This document shows positions 1 through 12,602 of a DNA stretch of 64,000 nucleotides, piece by piece. Positions within the stretch are counted from its first letter, which is position 1. Every line of letters starts with the position of its first letter. The notes under the pieces were generated by a model. It had not been told where the DNA came from. It searched no databases and worked only from the letters and a program-made list of their open reading frames with translations. Both the position numbers and the translations under genes were made by a program. This stretch comes from Pisaster brevispinus (lineage: Eukaryota > Echinodermata > Asteroidea > Forcipulatida > Asteriidae): assembly GCA_023634235.1 (NCBI GenBank), contig JAMKCF010000021.1:10613764-10677763 (forward strand). The letters are read 5' to 3'.

Positions 1-94
1 TCTCTAATACTGTTTGAAACTTCAGATTTCCCAACATTCGATTCCCAGTGTAAAGCATTATGGATAGGTTGTCTACATATTATACAGAACAATA

Positions 95-360
95 GGGTGT
101 CATAGCCAAGCGGTCTAGGGCAGTCGACTCAAGTCCTGTAATTTACAGAATTTACAGAATGTGAGTTCGAACCCTGGCCTGGTCAGTTGCGACACTAAGG
201 TCCTTGAGCCAGGCACTTAAACAAAATCATGACAATTGCTTCATTCACCCCGGAGTACAAATGGGTACCCTGAGGAGTAACCTGTGATGGACTGGCATCC
301 TGCCCAGGGGTAATAGAAATATTCTCAGTCTTTGATGCCAAGGAAACCGGAAATAAACAC
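95..360 (+). mobile_element. tRNA-derived SINE (Leu/Ser-like head)
   Basis: The head GTCATAGCCAAGCGGTCTAG and GAGTTCGAACCCTGG resembles A and B boxes of a long-variable-arm tRNA. The body has GTGATGGACTGGCATCCTG, CCAGGGGTAATAG and GGAAACCGG. The head lacks a pairing acceptor stem, so it is not a functional tRNA gene. Confidence 0.7.
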
Positions 361-3313
361 CAACCTGATTGGCTTGGGACAGACTTGACTTTTTTATACA
401 GCAGATTGTAAACCCTCAGAAAAATTAGCCTGAAATTATCAACCTCATCTTGACATTCATGTCATTCCAGACTTTACCTTCATGTAGGTTTATTTTAATG
501 TACAAGGTGAGGTGGTGTCTATGGATTAAGGAATTTCCTTCCTTTGAGTGTGTCCTTACATTCCATAACAATCCACATGTGGCACAATGCCAAATGCATC
601 TGTATTCAATACCTGAACCTGTATTAAAATGTAAAAGAATCCCTAAAGTACATTTGGAGTACTTTTAAACAACTTGTTCCCATAAACTTGGCAAACTTAT
701 TAAAAACTAACATGTTTTTAATTGTTTACATTTCCTCACTACAGCCAAAATTCCATGTTTTGGGATAATCATGTTTAAAGTTGAACTGCTTTTCAAAAAC
801 TGCTGTATTTTCTTTTATTTAACTACTAAAATAATGCCTACCTTTTCAATTATAGTGTACAGAACCTTCTATATTTTTCATTCTTGCAACTTTTTTATTG
901 CACTGAAACTTTGATTTATCAAGTATTTGTACAAAAACCAATTAACAATTTAAAATTAAAATTTTTACTTATTTGCTACTGTGTGCAAACATCAATAAAA
1001 AGTTTGAGTTATCCTTTCGGATTGAGATGGAAAAACTATATATTTACACTTCCCTGTTAGAAGTGTTACGGTACCTCTTTAAAAAGTTGAACCTTTTTGA
1101 GAGGCAAAATTTGTATGCAGTGTGCATTTTACTTTGTGGACCTGGAGGAGTCAAATCCATGGAGGAGTCAAATACATTTTTTGCTTAAACTTCCAAGAAC
1201 TTTTTAACATTGATATAAAAGTGGAGGAATAGGAAATTGATGATGATGAAGTCTGGATACTATATCTGACTCTTCTTAACTGGCTACAAGCCACTGCTTC
1301 ATATAAAAAATACTTCATCAGTGTGCCCGTTTGAATGGCTAGATTTAATCCTCATTGATTTGAGACTTGATTGTAAACGCATGACAATAGTGAGTGGTCC
1401 TCACAGCTGTGTCAGTCACATGCACAAACATGTTTGAATGTAAGACTAACAGATGCCCATCCTTAATGCTAAAAAAATTCAGGGCCCCAATACACAGGCC
1501 GCATGCCCCTCTTATGTAAGGGTAATGACAATTTAAAATGAAGCTTTTCAAAAGGCACAAAGACAGTTACCATGTCCAGGGGCATAGAGGCAGTTGCCTT
1601 TGTAGCAGTTGCCCGAGTATCATGCCCGAGGAACTCAAAGTCAGAGGAACACAGTCAGTTGCATCATGTACATGTACTTCACAACGGTTAGGGAAGTGTT
1701 AATATTTTAACTCTAGCATGCGCAACGACATGTTATTGGGATACAAACAGTAGTAAAACATATTCTGGTTTCTGTTCATTTGCGCATACTTGTACACAAT
1801 GCACAGTAAAAAGCTACCATTAATTATTCAGTATTTTCCTAAATCAATCCTGGCGGAATGTACCGATTAATCCGATTCACATTGATTCATTTGACCTATT
1901 CAACTTACGATTGGTTCACATACAAAAGCTTGTTATTTATCATAGTGTTTAAGAGACAGCATGTGGGGGGGACTATTAGACAAAACGTCCTTTTGTTCAG
2001 GTTTCCACATCTGGACAAATTGATGCAATACTTGAAGGAAGGGGGACCACATGCCTACTTGATTGTTAAGTTGTTCTGTTCCATCCATAAAACTCCTTTC
2101 ATAATATCTTTATGTTTGGGTGATCACAGCAGGAAATGGGAATAATTAAATCCAAATTGATTGAAACATTCTGCCTCTACTATTGATTTGATTGACCATG
2201 CTACGAGGAATCTTTATTCTGGGATGGCTGAGGGTGTCTGGATCCATACCTTGCGAGCCACAGCCCCTATTGACACCAACAAGTGTTGGGATATTAGTCC
2301 CATCTTGTGAAACTCCCGTGGGAAACCTGCACTTTCTCAAATCATCTCCATTTATAATTTTCTGTTTTTTCCTCAAAACAAAACAAAAACTCATCCAGAG
2401 CAATAGTTTTGTGTCGAAAAAAAACCTCATTTCTACGACATGAACATACTGTGGCACACTTGGTGCTGTTGTTTCACTTGAAAACAGAATGAAAACTCTT
2501 TTATTAAAAAAAGATTACAGTAACTATTGTGTAATTTAGTTGAATTACACAAGCAATTTAAATCTTTTGGTTTGTATTATTTCTCCATTTTGTTGTGGTT
2601 GGTAAATGATTTCTAGTTTGGAAGAACACTTGGAACAATTTTCAGGGGCCCACCATACATGTAAATACAGAAATTTCTACATTTCTTGTATGTTGGTCTG
2701 TGAAAAAACATTTAAATGGAATGCGGAGAATGCTGTGTTTGTAGTTTGGGTGCGCAAATAAACTCCAAATAAACTTCCATTGTGTAGCTTTTGTAAATTT
2801 CACCCTTCTCATTGGTTCAGGATAATTATGCCAAAGCATGTCACATGGTATTGATAATGTATGTCGACAGCTGACAAAGATGGCATGCACAGTAGACACA
2901 GACGACGCATTTGCTAAGCATTGTCGTGTTCCATCTATGGGGCTAAACTTAGCTGTATTGAATAACCTGAAGATCAACAAGTTAAAAAGGGTGCATGTGA
3001 TCTGTACAACCATGGATCTTAAGTCAGACATTAGAGAAGTAATCAGGTCTTACTTTAAGCTTTTCACAATAAACCAGTTGTTGTTCAATTCTCTGGCTTT
3101 AACAGGCTTTACAAAGCTATTCATTATTATCAGATGGTTGAAGACAGTGTTCCTTCCCCTGACCGATGAACTAAGCGTGGTCAGTTGGTAAAAATTGAAT
3201 TTGATGATCGAAGCACAATTTAAAAAGCCTGCAAACTGACAAGAATGCAGCACTCAAAAATGCACAATGATTCCATTTAACAAATCCAAATTGTGAGTTT
3301 TTGACGCATAGAG

Positions 3314-3473
3314 CAGGCCTGGTATAACACGGAGGCCATGGCCTCTGTTGCCCCTGGTCTTGGCCTTGGTGCCCCTCGGAATTTCCCCATAGGCTTTTAA
3401 GTTTTTTCCAATGGAAGTGCCCTCTGCAAAATAAAAATGGCCTTGTCCTCTCAAAAATGAAATTCCAGGCCTG
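3314..3473. mobile_element. Short MITE with CAGGCCTGG termini
   Basis: It starts CAGGCCTGGTAT and ends AATTCCAGGCCTG. ATAGAG flanks both ends (3308-3313, 3474-3479), a probable target duplication. It is 160 bp. The interior repeats GGCC/CTTGG words (GGCCATGGCC, GGTCTTGGCCTTGG). A diverged relative may lie at 25830-25905. Confidence 0.65.
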
Positions 3474-4507
3474 ATAGAGGTCAAGGAAAGAGCTAATAAT
3501 AATACAACATGATGTTTTCTGTTTCATATTTTCTTATGGTAAATCTTAGTGGTAACTGGCAAAAAATAAACAAATGAGCAAGAAACTAGAATTGTGGGCT
3601 GCCCCATGTTTGATTAGGCAGGTGAAGTACTGGTTGGAGAGGACTCTGTTTTTGCAGGCAAAGACTAATTTTGTAAAGAATGAAATGTGGATGGGATTCA
3701 CCATATGCACACAAACTCAATATTTTGTTTTCTATGTAGTTTTACTGGGTATTATGCTTCAGGGTTTGGGGAGAGACCCAAATATTTGGATGAATTTTAT
3801 ACGTTCAAGAATGTGTACAAAATATTATTTTACATTTGCATTGTTATTGATAATAATGAATGCTGCATGCTCAGTTTTCTAATTGTTTGTATAGGCATGC
3901 GATCAGCAAATTGAATTGGCGTGTGGACTGGTGGGTGGCACAAGTATCATGTCTTGAAATCATCCAGCAAAAAAGTGTAGTAATTGTTTTTCATAGTAAA
4001 TACCACATGTCATTTTTCATACAACAGGGTGGGTAGAAATGTATCATCCCTTCATTAGTTGCAGGCAAAATGACTTTTTCATGCTTATTTTCTGTAAATG
4101 CACGACAGGTACTGGCTTTGCCCCACACTGCCCGACAATGAACTTTCTCCAACAAAGAGCCTTACTCTTTACATGATAATAATAATACTGTAACCTTTGG
4201 CAGTGCAGCTCTTGCTTTAATCTCCTTGTATTGTTACCTCTGCTTTTTTGTTATTTTTGTAGGGTACATGGATTACCCAAAAGATTTCCAGTTGATACAG
4301 TGGGTAATACATGTTCCCAATCAGCTTATGCATAGTGAGGGTTTTGCATGGGTATTACAGCAACAGCGCATAAAATAAAGCCTGGCACAAAAGTTTAGTT
4401 TGGCATGAACTTGGCCTTCATTTAACCTAATGTACGTTACTTTTATTTAACACCCATCTGACCCATCTCCTTATTCTTAAAGTGGAAAGTGAAGAGTGAC
4501 ATAAAAC

Positions 4508-4709
4508 CAGAGCTGCCAAAAATTGCTTCTTGCAATCAGGGAGATTTTGTTTGACAATCAGGGAGATATTTATAATTACATTCAACATTAATAAGGACAT
4601 TTGAAGTTTCTATAATCAGGGAGATTTTCAAGTTAGTTCATCAGAACAAGGAAAGATTGGTTTATTTTCAGTGAACTTTCTGCAGAACCAGGGAGAGTTG
4701 GCAGCTCTG
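4508..4709. mobile_element. Short MITE with CAGAGCTGCCAA termini
   Basis: It starts CAGAGCTGCCAA and ends TTGGCAGCTCTG, perfect 12-bp inverted ends. The interior has three copies of AATCAGGGAGAT. No convincing target duplication is visible. Confidence 0.6.
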
Positions 4710-5945
4710 TCAAACCCATATTAAATGTGATGCTTGGATATTGTTTTTTACTATCCTCATCGGCCCTAAAATCACTTTTTGTATTGTTCTTAGTATCCTT
4801 AGCAATCGATAGTCCTGTGATCTGGTTATGCATCTACGCATTCCTTATAATACAAGCAAACACAACAACCACCATGTCCCAACCAAATTCCAGTCATATT
4901 CCTGGGTGGAGAGAAGCCATCATGGCTTAGTATTATAACATGCATTTCACCCCATCATTAGATTAAAACATAGGCATTGGCATAGGCAATTAAAACATTG
5001 GAAATATATTGCCTTTGTTTTGTACTCCAATAACAAAATTTGAACATCCTTTCACCTCCCCACAACAAACCAAGGAACTGTGCAAGATGTGGCAAAAGAA
5101 AGTATGGATGTGCCGTCCTTGGAACTTAATGGGGGACACCATGTGAACACACTTTCCAAGAGTCTGCACCATTCATTGATGAATGTGCCCTTTTCAGGGC
5201 CCCCTTTTAAGTCCATACAACAGGGTTTATTTGGATATTATCATGAACTTAATCTGCTCGGTTCCGAAAACCCTGGGTTCCAGAATCATTCAAAGTCTGC
5301 AATACTGAACCCTGTGATTTTTGCTCACAGCAATGCACCTAAACTTGTGTTCTTTTCTTGTAGCGAGGAAAGCCACCTCCTGGTGCTTCAACCCCTTTAT
5401 TCCAACCCTGACCCTGACCTATTGTCCAGCTGCCCAAACCATACAGTCTGTATCATGGAAGCTCCAAAACAAACCTTATCACACAAAGACCTGTACTTTG
5501 CTCAAAGAAGGGGGAGCAGAAAAATGGAAATTCCATGTGGATTCAACACAATAAGTGTGTTCCCTTGCTATGGTACTACACACTACACAGCTACCATTGC
5601 GATAAGTTAGTTAATATGTTAATACACGTAGAACTGTTGATAGAAACTAAGGAACTTCAAAAAAAATTAACACTTGTTAGCATTTGCTATTCAATTATAA
5701 TATGATGCTGAAAGTGTACCGATACAGCTTTGTTGTGAAATGTCCATGAAAATAGATTTTTTGTTTTTAGCAGGTTAGACAACTTGAAATGTATGTATTG
5801 AGTTGGAAATTGATTCAAGTCAGGTCTATTTTCTCAAAAGTGACACATTATTAAACCAGAAACCATTGCTTTTGTAGGGACCTATTGAAACATTTTATTG
5901 AAAAATTAAAAATGTTTAAATTAAAACGCAAATAATATTGCCATC

Positions 5946-6060
5946 TTCAATGTACCCATACACATCAGAATGCTTCAGCATCCCCATCACCATGATAGGA
6001 TTTGTTTGGCTGTGAAATCCATTTGAATCCATCAAACTCAAGCAGATCAAGGATTGTAAA
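5946..6060 (-). pseudogene. Possible fragment of a LINE endonuclease domain
   Basis: The minus-strand frame reads FTILDLLEFDGFKWISQPNK then SYHGDGDAEAF and stops. The FxGFKWISxPN..HGxG pattern resembles the non-LTR endonuclease motif (GYKWI..P...GGGV). Only about 34 residues are visible, with no neighbouring domain, so this is a weak call. It lies just 3' of meteorin exon 2; I considered it as the next meteorin exon and rejected that for lack of Cys or family motifs. Confidence 0.25.
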
Positions 6061-6142
6061 TTGTTTCATAATTACTCTGGCTAGAAAGCATAATTCTAAC
6101 CGTAAGCACTTTATTTCAATAAACATATAATCAAATTCTTAC

Positions 6143-9100
6143 CTTCCCATTTTCTTTCAGGTTGATCACTTGGTAATGGTTCCAATATATAGTTCAAGTC
6201 CACAACTTCTTTAACAATTCCTAAATTATATGAACTGGCTTCAAGAAAAAGAGTTGCTTTTCCATTTTCAGAGCTAATACAGTGAATTTCACTTGTGCCA
6301 GTGTTCGCAACCGTCCGATGCTCTCTGCCTTCATTCAAAATACCCGGCTTTTCAACACTTTCTAACACCACAAGTAACTTTAATCTCTGCTGTGTTTCTC
6401 TGTAGATATTGACTCCTCTGCTTGATGCTGACGTTTTGAAACATGCTAAAAAGTTTCCATCTGAGTTGGTTTTTTTAAATGTGATGCGGATAGCGCTGGT
6501 CGGAAAGCTCCATGTGACATGTCCCCGAGAGCATTGGAAATAAAGCTGTCTCACAAGACGATTGCTTGGATCCTCCGTCAGACCACTGGATCAAATGTAA
6601 GAAAAGGAAAAAAGTTACTTGACATTTCTGAGCAAAACTTGAGGCACTCTTTCATGATGTAAAAAAGTCAAGCTAATTGAAGACAACTGTGAAACAGTTT
6701 TATGGCACTGAACTTATAAAGAATGTTGCATCTATGACGCCCAGTAAAGCGCATGATTCTATGGGTCGTAAGCACATAACTCCCCAGTTAGCAGAGACAT
6801 AAATTTGGGTCCTGATGCAAGTGATTTTTACACAAGAGACAACTGAAACATAATGCTTGACAGCCAATATTTTAATCAAATTACTCACAAAAACGCTGTA
6901 GAGCATTTATGTATTCTTATCTCCAGACGCCCAAATATCACCAATTAGCAGCTAAAACAAGAACACTGACTACTTGGTAGTCCCAAAAGTAGTTCAGTCA
7001 ACATGTGCTATTTTACACAACACTTGCTAGTGTACTGTAAAAACACATTGAAAATTGTCTTTTCATTCATGTCAGAGAATTAACTGAATAAAATATACAC
7101 TAAAGAAACAATTCAGACTTGGCATAAACAACTTGAATATTTTTTAAAGTAAATTTTCTATCCAAGGATGATAGTTGTCCTGCATTGTATTCAAAACAAC
7201 TAAGCTGTAGTATGTAAATTTCACGATGTTAAAGGTTTGTTTACATTCATAACTGGGAAGAAAACAAATCACTTCTATCCTCTAGTCTTCAATAACCATC
7301 CTACCAACCTGTACAAACTTACTCAGGCCAGATCAGAATTGGCAGCTACAGCTATTGTTGTTAAGGACATCCAGGATGATGTGGAGATCCACCCATAGAC
7401 ATAGCCGCTAATTTGGACATGGGCTAATATTATCAGGTAGTCCCGTTTTTTAATAAATAAAATTGTCAAACAAAAATTTAAAATGACTGTTATATAACAG
7501 TCATTTTAAATTTGTGTTTTACAATTTTATTTTGCACATTCATAAGCATGCTTTTTTATGTCTTCAAATGCTATTTTTGGATGGAAACATTTCTCTTGAG
7601 GATTGGAACTGGCGATTTTTATCATTAGTGAGCTATGAAATACATAAAAAAAGTTTTAATTATAAATCCTTTTTTAATAATTGATTGCTATAAAATGCAC
7701 TTTACTTAGTTTAAACTACATAAACTCTAAATTCACTAAAAACTCTAAATTCACTAAGAAAATAAAGTCATATGAAAGCGATGGAACTTTTGAGTGTCAG
7801 GTAATACCTTTCCCGCCAAATATTATTACATTAGCAGTTAACAGCATGCATGGTTCAGGGAGAGGGCACCAGTTATTGTGTGTTAACCACAGAGATGTCA
7901 CATGGCATGACTGTACAAGTCAAACTGCATGGTGTGATCCTGTGGACATTTAACAAAGCTGCCACTGGGTAGCTCTTTACATTTTCCCAGTTATAAACTC
8001 TGGTCATTCTGTCAGCACTGCCTTTTTATTGCTTAGCTTTGCAGAGTACCAGACCAGCAGGGGAACTTGTCTTTGATATGTCAAAAGGTCACACATGTAT
8101 AGGTCTTGACTCTTCCACCTGAGGAGGTTCTGATAATGGAACAGGTAGGTAGTGGGCCATGAACCCCCATGGCCTGTTATGGGCAAATAGCCTATGGGGT
8201 ACCAAAACCATATAGTTAAGGGTCTATACGTGTACATGTGTACATGTATGGTAAGGATCGGAAGCTATTGAGTGGTTAAGATTTGATCAGAACTTTATAT
8301 GAGGTTTGGTTGTTAAATACGTTTCTACAATTATCAAAAGTAAGAGTGAGTCCTAACAGTCCCCAACCCTTAAAAGTCTGACTGCGTGTTTTAAAGGGTT
8401 CTATTGGACTGAGGACTGCACTAGTAACCTGATTATACTTTTCATGGTTCAGACTTACATATTCCAAGTTCCCCAGAACAATTTGGGTGTTGAGTTAACA
8501 TTTGGTGTTGGGTTTGCTAGAGGCCTAGGGTAATGAAGGACCATAGTAAATCACTCGGGGGAGTTAGGGTTAAAGAAACAATATAAATGTATGTAAATGT
8601 AGCTTAAGGATCATTAATGACTTGGAGTGGAGCCACTTAACCCAAGAAAATTTAACCATGGAGCCTTTACCATCATGTTTTTACATTTGCGAAGTAAGGA
8701 TTTTTGTTATTGGCACAAACCCATATGTGTTCAATGCCTTGAACATTCCCAACTTCCTTTTAGAAGTATGAATATGAACATGTTTTAGTTCTTGGCTCTC
8801 CTCCTTTTCAGTTCACCTTTGCGAAGCTGTCCGTATTGGAAGTCTGGAAGTTTTCTCCCAACAAATACAGGCTAACCTAATGCTTTTTGCGATTGTTTTG
8901 TAATTTATCTGTTGTGTATACAAGTCGCCTCTAAAAATGTACCATAGGTGGGTTTTGTCGTGTACAAATGTTTGTGGTGCAGTGAAAATTCTTAGCTACA
9001 AATCATGTGGCCAAGTGGAGATTTTCCTGCAAGTGAAGCACTGCAAGAGGAGTTGGTAAGTGGGTGAGACTGTATCAGCCATGATAATAATATTGAATAA

Positions 9101-12100
9101 AAGATTGGTTGACAAAACCAAATCACGGAACGGCCGTGATAGCTCCATTCACATATTAGTTTACTACTTTGGCTTAATAAACGAGTGTAGGATGTCATGA
9201 AAGACATGGGTTGAAAAACAATTCTTACACAATTTTTAATTACATCTGGTTGCTGGTTGTTTCCGGTTGTATTGATTGGCTGCATATTGCGCCACAGCAC
9301 CTTGTAAACCATTACATGGTGCTATGTAAAGGAGTAGGTCTCATACTTCAGAAATGTTGCCTCAAATACCTTGCAGGAAAATACTGAATGTTAAGCGCTT
9401 AGAGGCTGGCCTACAGTAGGCGCTATACAAATACCTTATATTATTATTATTTGAAAGTGTAAATGTCGAGGTTAATAGTTATGTTAAAAAACAAATTTCT
9501 GTGATTGCTTGTTATCATGAACAATTCAGCTAAATATCTGTATACACTACAGTGACAGTCGACGTCAACCCATTAAACTGAACAAAAAGTATCCAGATCA
9601 ATATTTTGGTTTAACAATTTCCATGTTCCAGCTGAGGTAAAGTCCTAAGTCACAGTTCCACCAGTTATGCAACGCCTCTGCTGTCAAAGTAATTTCCATC
9701 TGTAGCTCAAAACCCTAGACTTAATTCTGGACTACTGTGCTTGTTGTGTGAACACTTGTGGCCCCCATAAAAGGATGAGCATGCTCTTCTGCACTGTCTG
9801 CACTGTTGGCTACACTTTGCCGTGTTTGTTTCTGTACCAGCTTGGGTCTTGCTGGGCCCACACCTAAATCCCCATACAATGAAGGATTTAACTTGTTCTA
9901 GGTACATGTATTGGGTTCCCAGCTTTGCAAGGAGATATCTTGGAGACGGGTGAAGTGCTTCAAGTGTCGAGGACAGCAGCTTTTAGCCTGGTTAAAATAA
10001 CTCAAAATGAAAGGTACTCCCTGGATCACATTTAACTATGTGGTCCATGATAATTAATTGTTTCTGTTAATGGAGTCAACTGGATTTCATGTTGTGCTTG
10101 GATAGTATAAATGGCAGTAAAACAAAAACAATTTAAAACAGTGCCAGATAAAAGTGGCATGTTGTGAGGAAGTCCGTTGTGAGTAATAAGTATCTACATG
10201 CTAAATTATAAAACTAATCCACTTTTAGTGGTGTCGCACTTGACCAAAAGTGGTATATGATTTGTGTAATATATGAAACAATACTTCAACCATGGTTCCA
10301 CCATATCGCGATTACAGTTAAGTGGTTTAGCCCACACTACATAGTAAACCGTCAAAGCCCATCCTTGGGCATTAGAAATATGAGGACACTTTGTTTTAAT
10401 AAACTACGCGTGGATAAAGTGTGGGAAATCTTTAAGCTTTTGTTCAGAATTTTAATTTATATTCAACAGTGTTGAGAAGAGAGCGGCGGCAAGTCATGCG
10501 CTTGGCGTGGAGCGTTTGTGCAACGATCACCTGCTCAGAGTGACCATAGAGGAGTGACTAGGTTTGTGGCCAAGAGCACAAGGCCAGAACCCCTCTCCCA
10601 ATGGTTCCCCTATTCAAAATGGGGTACGAAAGCAGCTAGCATTATTGCAAGCAATTAATAATGCAGGCAGCAGGGCTGAATAATTGGACGGCACGAGCGT
10701 GCCGCTTTATTGTCAACCATTTCGACATCAGTTACACTCCGGTGAACTCCTTGATACCCGGAGGAACCACACCACAATTGATATAATAGCCCAGCAAAGA
10801 AGCTGCAAGGAACGGGGTAAGGGAGGGACTACAGTTTATGAGCATCATGCGGCGTCTGCTGTTCCGGCACACGGGATTGAAACTTCGCTTGGATAGTTCC
10901 CCGGATTTTCATTGTTCCTCTCTCAGTTCACAGACCTTGATTTGTACAAATGGTATTTTTTGGCATGAATTTAACATCATAAACGGAAATCCTTTCGTGT
11001 GTCAGAAGGAAATATGGAAAGGAAGGTACAAAGGCTAGACGTTGTAGGTCATTCTGATGAAAGGAGTCATCAAAGAATGTGCTTACAAAACTCGTGGGTA
11101 AATAAATCAGCGACACGGTCCAAAGATCGTGGGCTTGTTAGCAAACAGAAGCCAGATTTTAAAGGAACACTTTTAACCTTGTCACAAGCATCCCTCAGCT
11201 TCATCTTTTAAATTTCGTCATTGCAATGAAAAGTTAAACCCATGACGTTTTGGCCTTTGACCGAAACTCGAACTTTATTTATACATTACATTTTACATGC
11301 CACAAATTTTTACACGCCACAAATATTTTGTCACGCCATTCTTCATCGGTACTTGAATATTGTATATCTAAGCGTGCATCTGAGCCTCAAAATAAATAAT
11401 TGAAGTCGGCATTCTTTTCCAAAACCAATGTGTAAGTTTGTAAGTAATCTTGTGAGCTTTTGCTTCAATGTAAAACATCTTTTAGCATACAAATATCCAG
11501 ACACAGGCGGATACCGCAATTTGTGCAAGAAATTCAAATTACAGAGGTACAGACCAAGATTTAAAAAGGTTAAGCCTGGCATAAGCGTGTCACGACTGGT
11601 CTAGTGCACTGGACTTGGGTTCTATTATCTGGGTGTTGGTCCAAATCCCGATCATATGACACTTCTCACCATCCAGGAGGAAATGGAAACATGAGAGGTT
11701 TGTGATTTATTTATAGCTTTATGTGCTAATAGAGTTGCAGGGTATTTTGCAATTAGTGCCAGCTGCCAAAGTAAGAAGGTAGGTTGCGAGTGTAGGTCCA
11801 TGGTGGGCGAAAGCCTCTCACTTGGAATCAGGGTGGTTCTTTTTCAGGAATGAAATATTGCCGTCCTGACTGAGCGTCAACAATTGGCTGATACCGATGT
11901 TTTGTATACAAATGTTCACTGTTTGTTGAGCACGTTAAGCTGAGCTTGGGACAGTGTGAATAAACACTGAACATTGAAGAATTATTCGAGATAAATTCAA
12001 AAACAGAATTGCGATCGGCCAAACGTACGCATGGTAAGTTTGGCAGTGCTGGTTTGGTGATATAAAACATTCAAATTGTGTGGGAAGTCATTAAACTATT

Positions 12101-12602
12101 TGCTTTGGAAGCAAATCATCATTGAAACCATGGAGATCGAAACGGAGATGAAAACATTAATTATGTCGGTAGTGTTATGATTGAGCAATTTCCACTCAAT
12201 TGAGGGAGATAGGCTATCTCGAATAAGGAGGGGGACACCTCCTCTTTATAATTTTACAAGGTAATGGCAAGTCAGTCTCCATTTACTCATAACCTTGTTA
12301 TTTCTTGATCAACATCCTTATCATGCAGGAATTGGAAGTGATGGGGAACTATAACGCATGAGACGGCAGTGCCATTGCTTTTCACAGGCTTGTGGCAAAT
12401 TTGTGGCTGGTGATCGACGCTTAAAAAGCAGCAGGGACCAGATAAAGTAAACATCTTACCTTCCAGACCAATCGCACAATCCATTCGAATAGTTTCCCTC
12501 CACAACATCGGACAAAAAACTCGTCAGCAGACCCAGAATCAGGCAAAATAAAACAACCGGGGGGAAGGGGCTAGGACCTGTGTCTCTTCCGTGCAAGTTC
12601 AT
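6143..12602 (-). CDS. METRNL: Meteorin / meteorin-like protein, first two coding exons (3' part not found)
   Basis: Coding exon 1 is 12602-12460 and exon 2 is 6585-6143, separated by a 5.9-kb intron. The ATG at 12602 is the first in frame after an upstream TAG. A hydrophobic stretch (VVLFCLILGLLTSFLS) forms a signal peptide, and the exon ends in CDWSG before an AG|GTAAG donor. The next exon begins T|GGT, giving CDWSGSGLTED, which matches the CSWKGSGLT start of vertebrate meteorins. Exon 2 carries the family landmarks in order: QLYFQC, WSFPTSAIRI, LACFKTS, GVNIYRE, LKLLV, IHCISSENGKATLFLEA. It ends at GAA G|GTAAG, phase 1. Meteorins are secreted factors acting in gliogenesis, axon growth and, for METRNL, metabolism and immunity. 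The CxPC segment and the GLNPC tail should follow, but I could not find them in 1-6142. An invertebrate gene would be ortholog to both METRN and METRNL. Confidence 0.87.
6586..12459. other. Meteorin intron 1
   Basis: The 5.9-kb intron holds the palindrome at 7457-7530 and a repeat end at 9388-9450 (GCGCTTAGAG...GCGCTATACAAATACC then an ATT run). A CG-richer unrecognised patch lies at 10480-10910. No other exon is seen. Confidence 0.6.
7457..7530. repeat. Long palindrome (hairpin-forming), 40-bp perfect core
   Basis: Bases 7474-7513 are a perfect palindrome centred between 7493 and 7494 (arm AAATTTAAAATGACTGTTAT). With a few mismatches it extends to 7457-7530. It lies in meteorin intron 1 and is probably a minimal foldback element. 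Confidence 0.8.

Larger units (their letters stand above)
1..6142. other. Region 3' of meteorin exon 2 (intron and/or flank), no exon recognised
   Basis: Apart from the SINE (95-360), two MITEs (3314-3473, 4508-4709) and the possible LINE fragment, nothing is recognised. Further meteorin exons should lie here or before base 1. Open frames at 2146-2457, 2642-3031 and 5080-5610 have no family motif that I can name. Confidence 0.5.

Noticed and set aside
110..180. tRNA-Leu/Ser-like sequence
   Set aside because: Acceptor arm does not pair and it continues into a SINE body; other tRNA-like stretches at 52500, 56170, 60720 and 62980 fail the same way.
2146..3191. Open frames on both strands (2146-2457, 2642-3031, 2838-3191), considered as missing meteorin exons or a separate gene
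   Set aside because: They lack the conserved Cys pattern of the meteorin C-terminal half and any named domain; overlapping frames on opposite strands point to chance.
5080..5610. 176-aa plus-strand open frame, the longest in the window
   Set aside because: No recognisable domain, no flanking exon structure, and composition typical of a chance frame. Kept as unexplained, not called as a gene.
8560..8575. GTTAGGGTTA resembling telomeric repeat
   Set aside because: Only about one and a half units; expected by chance.
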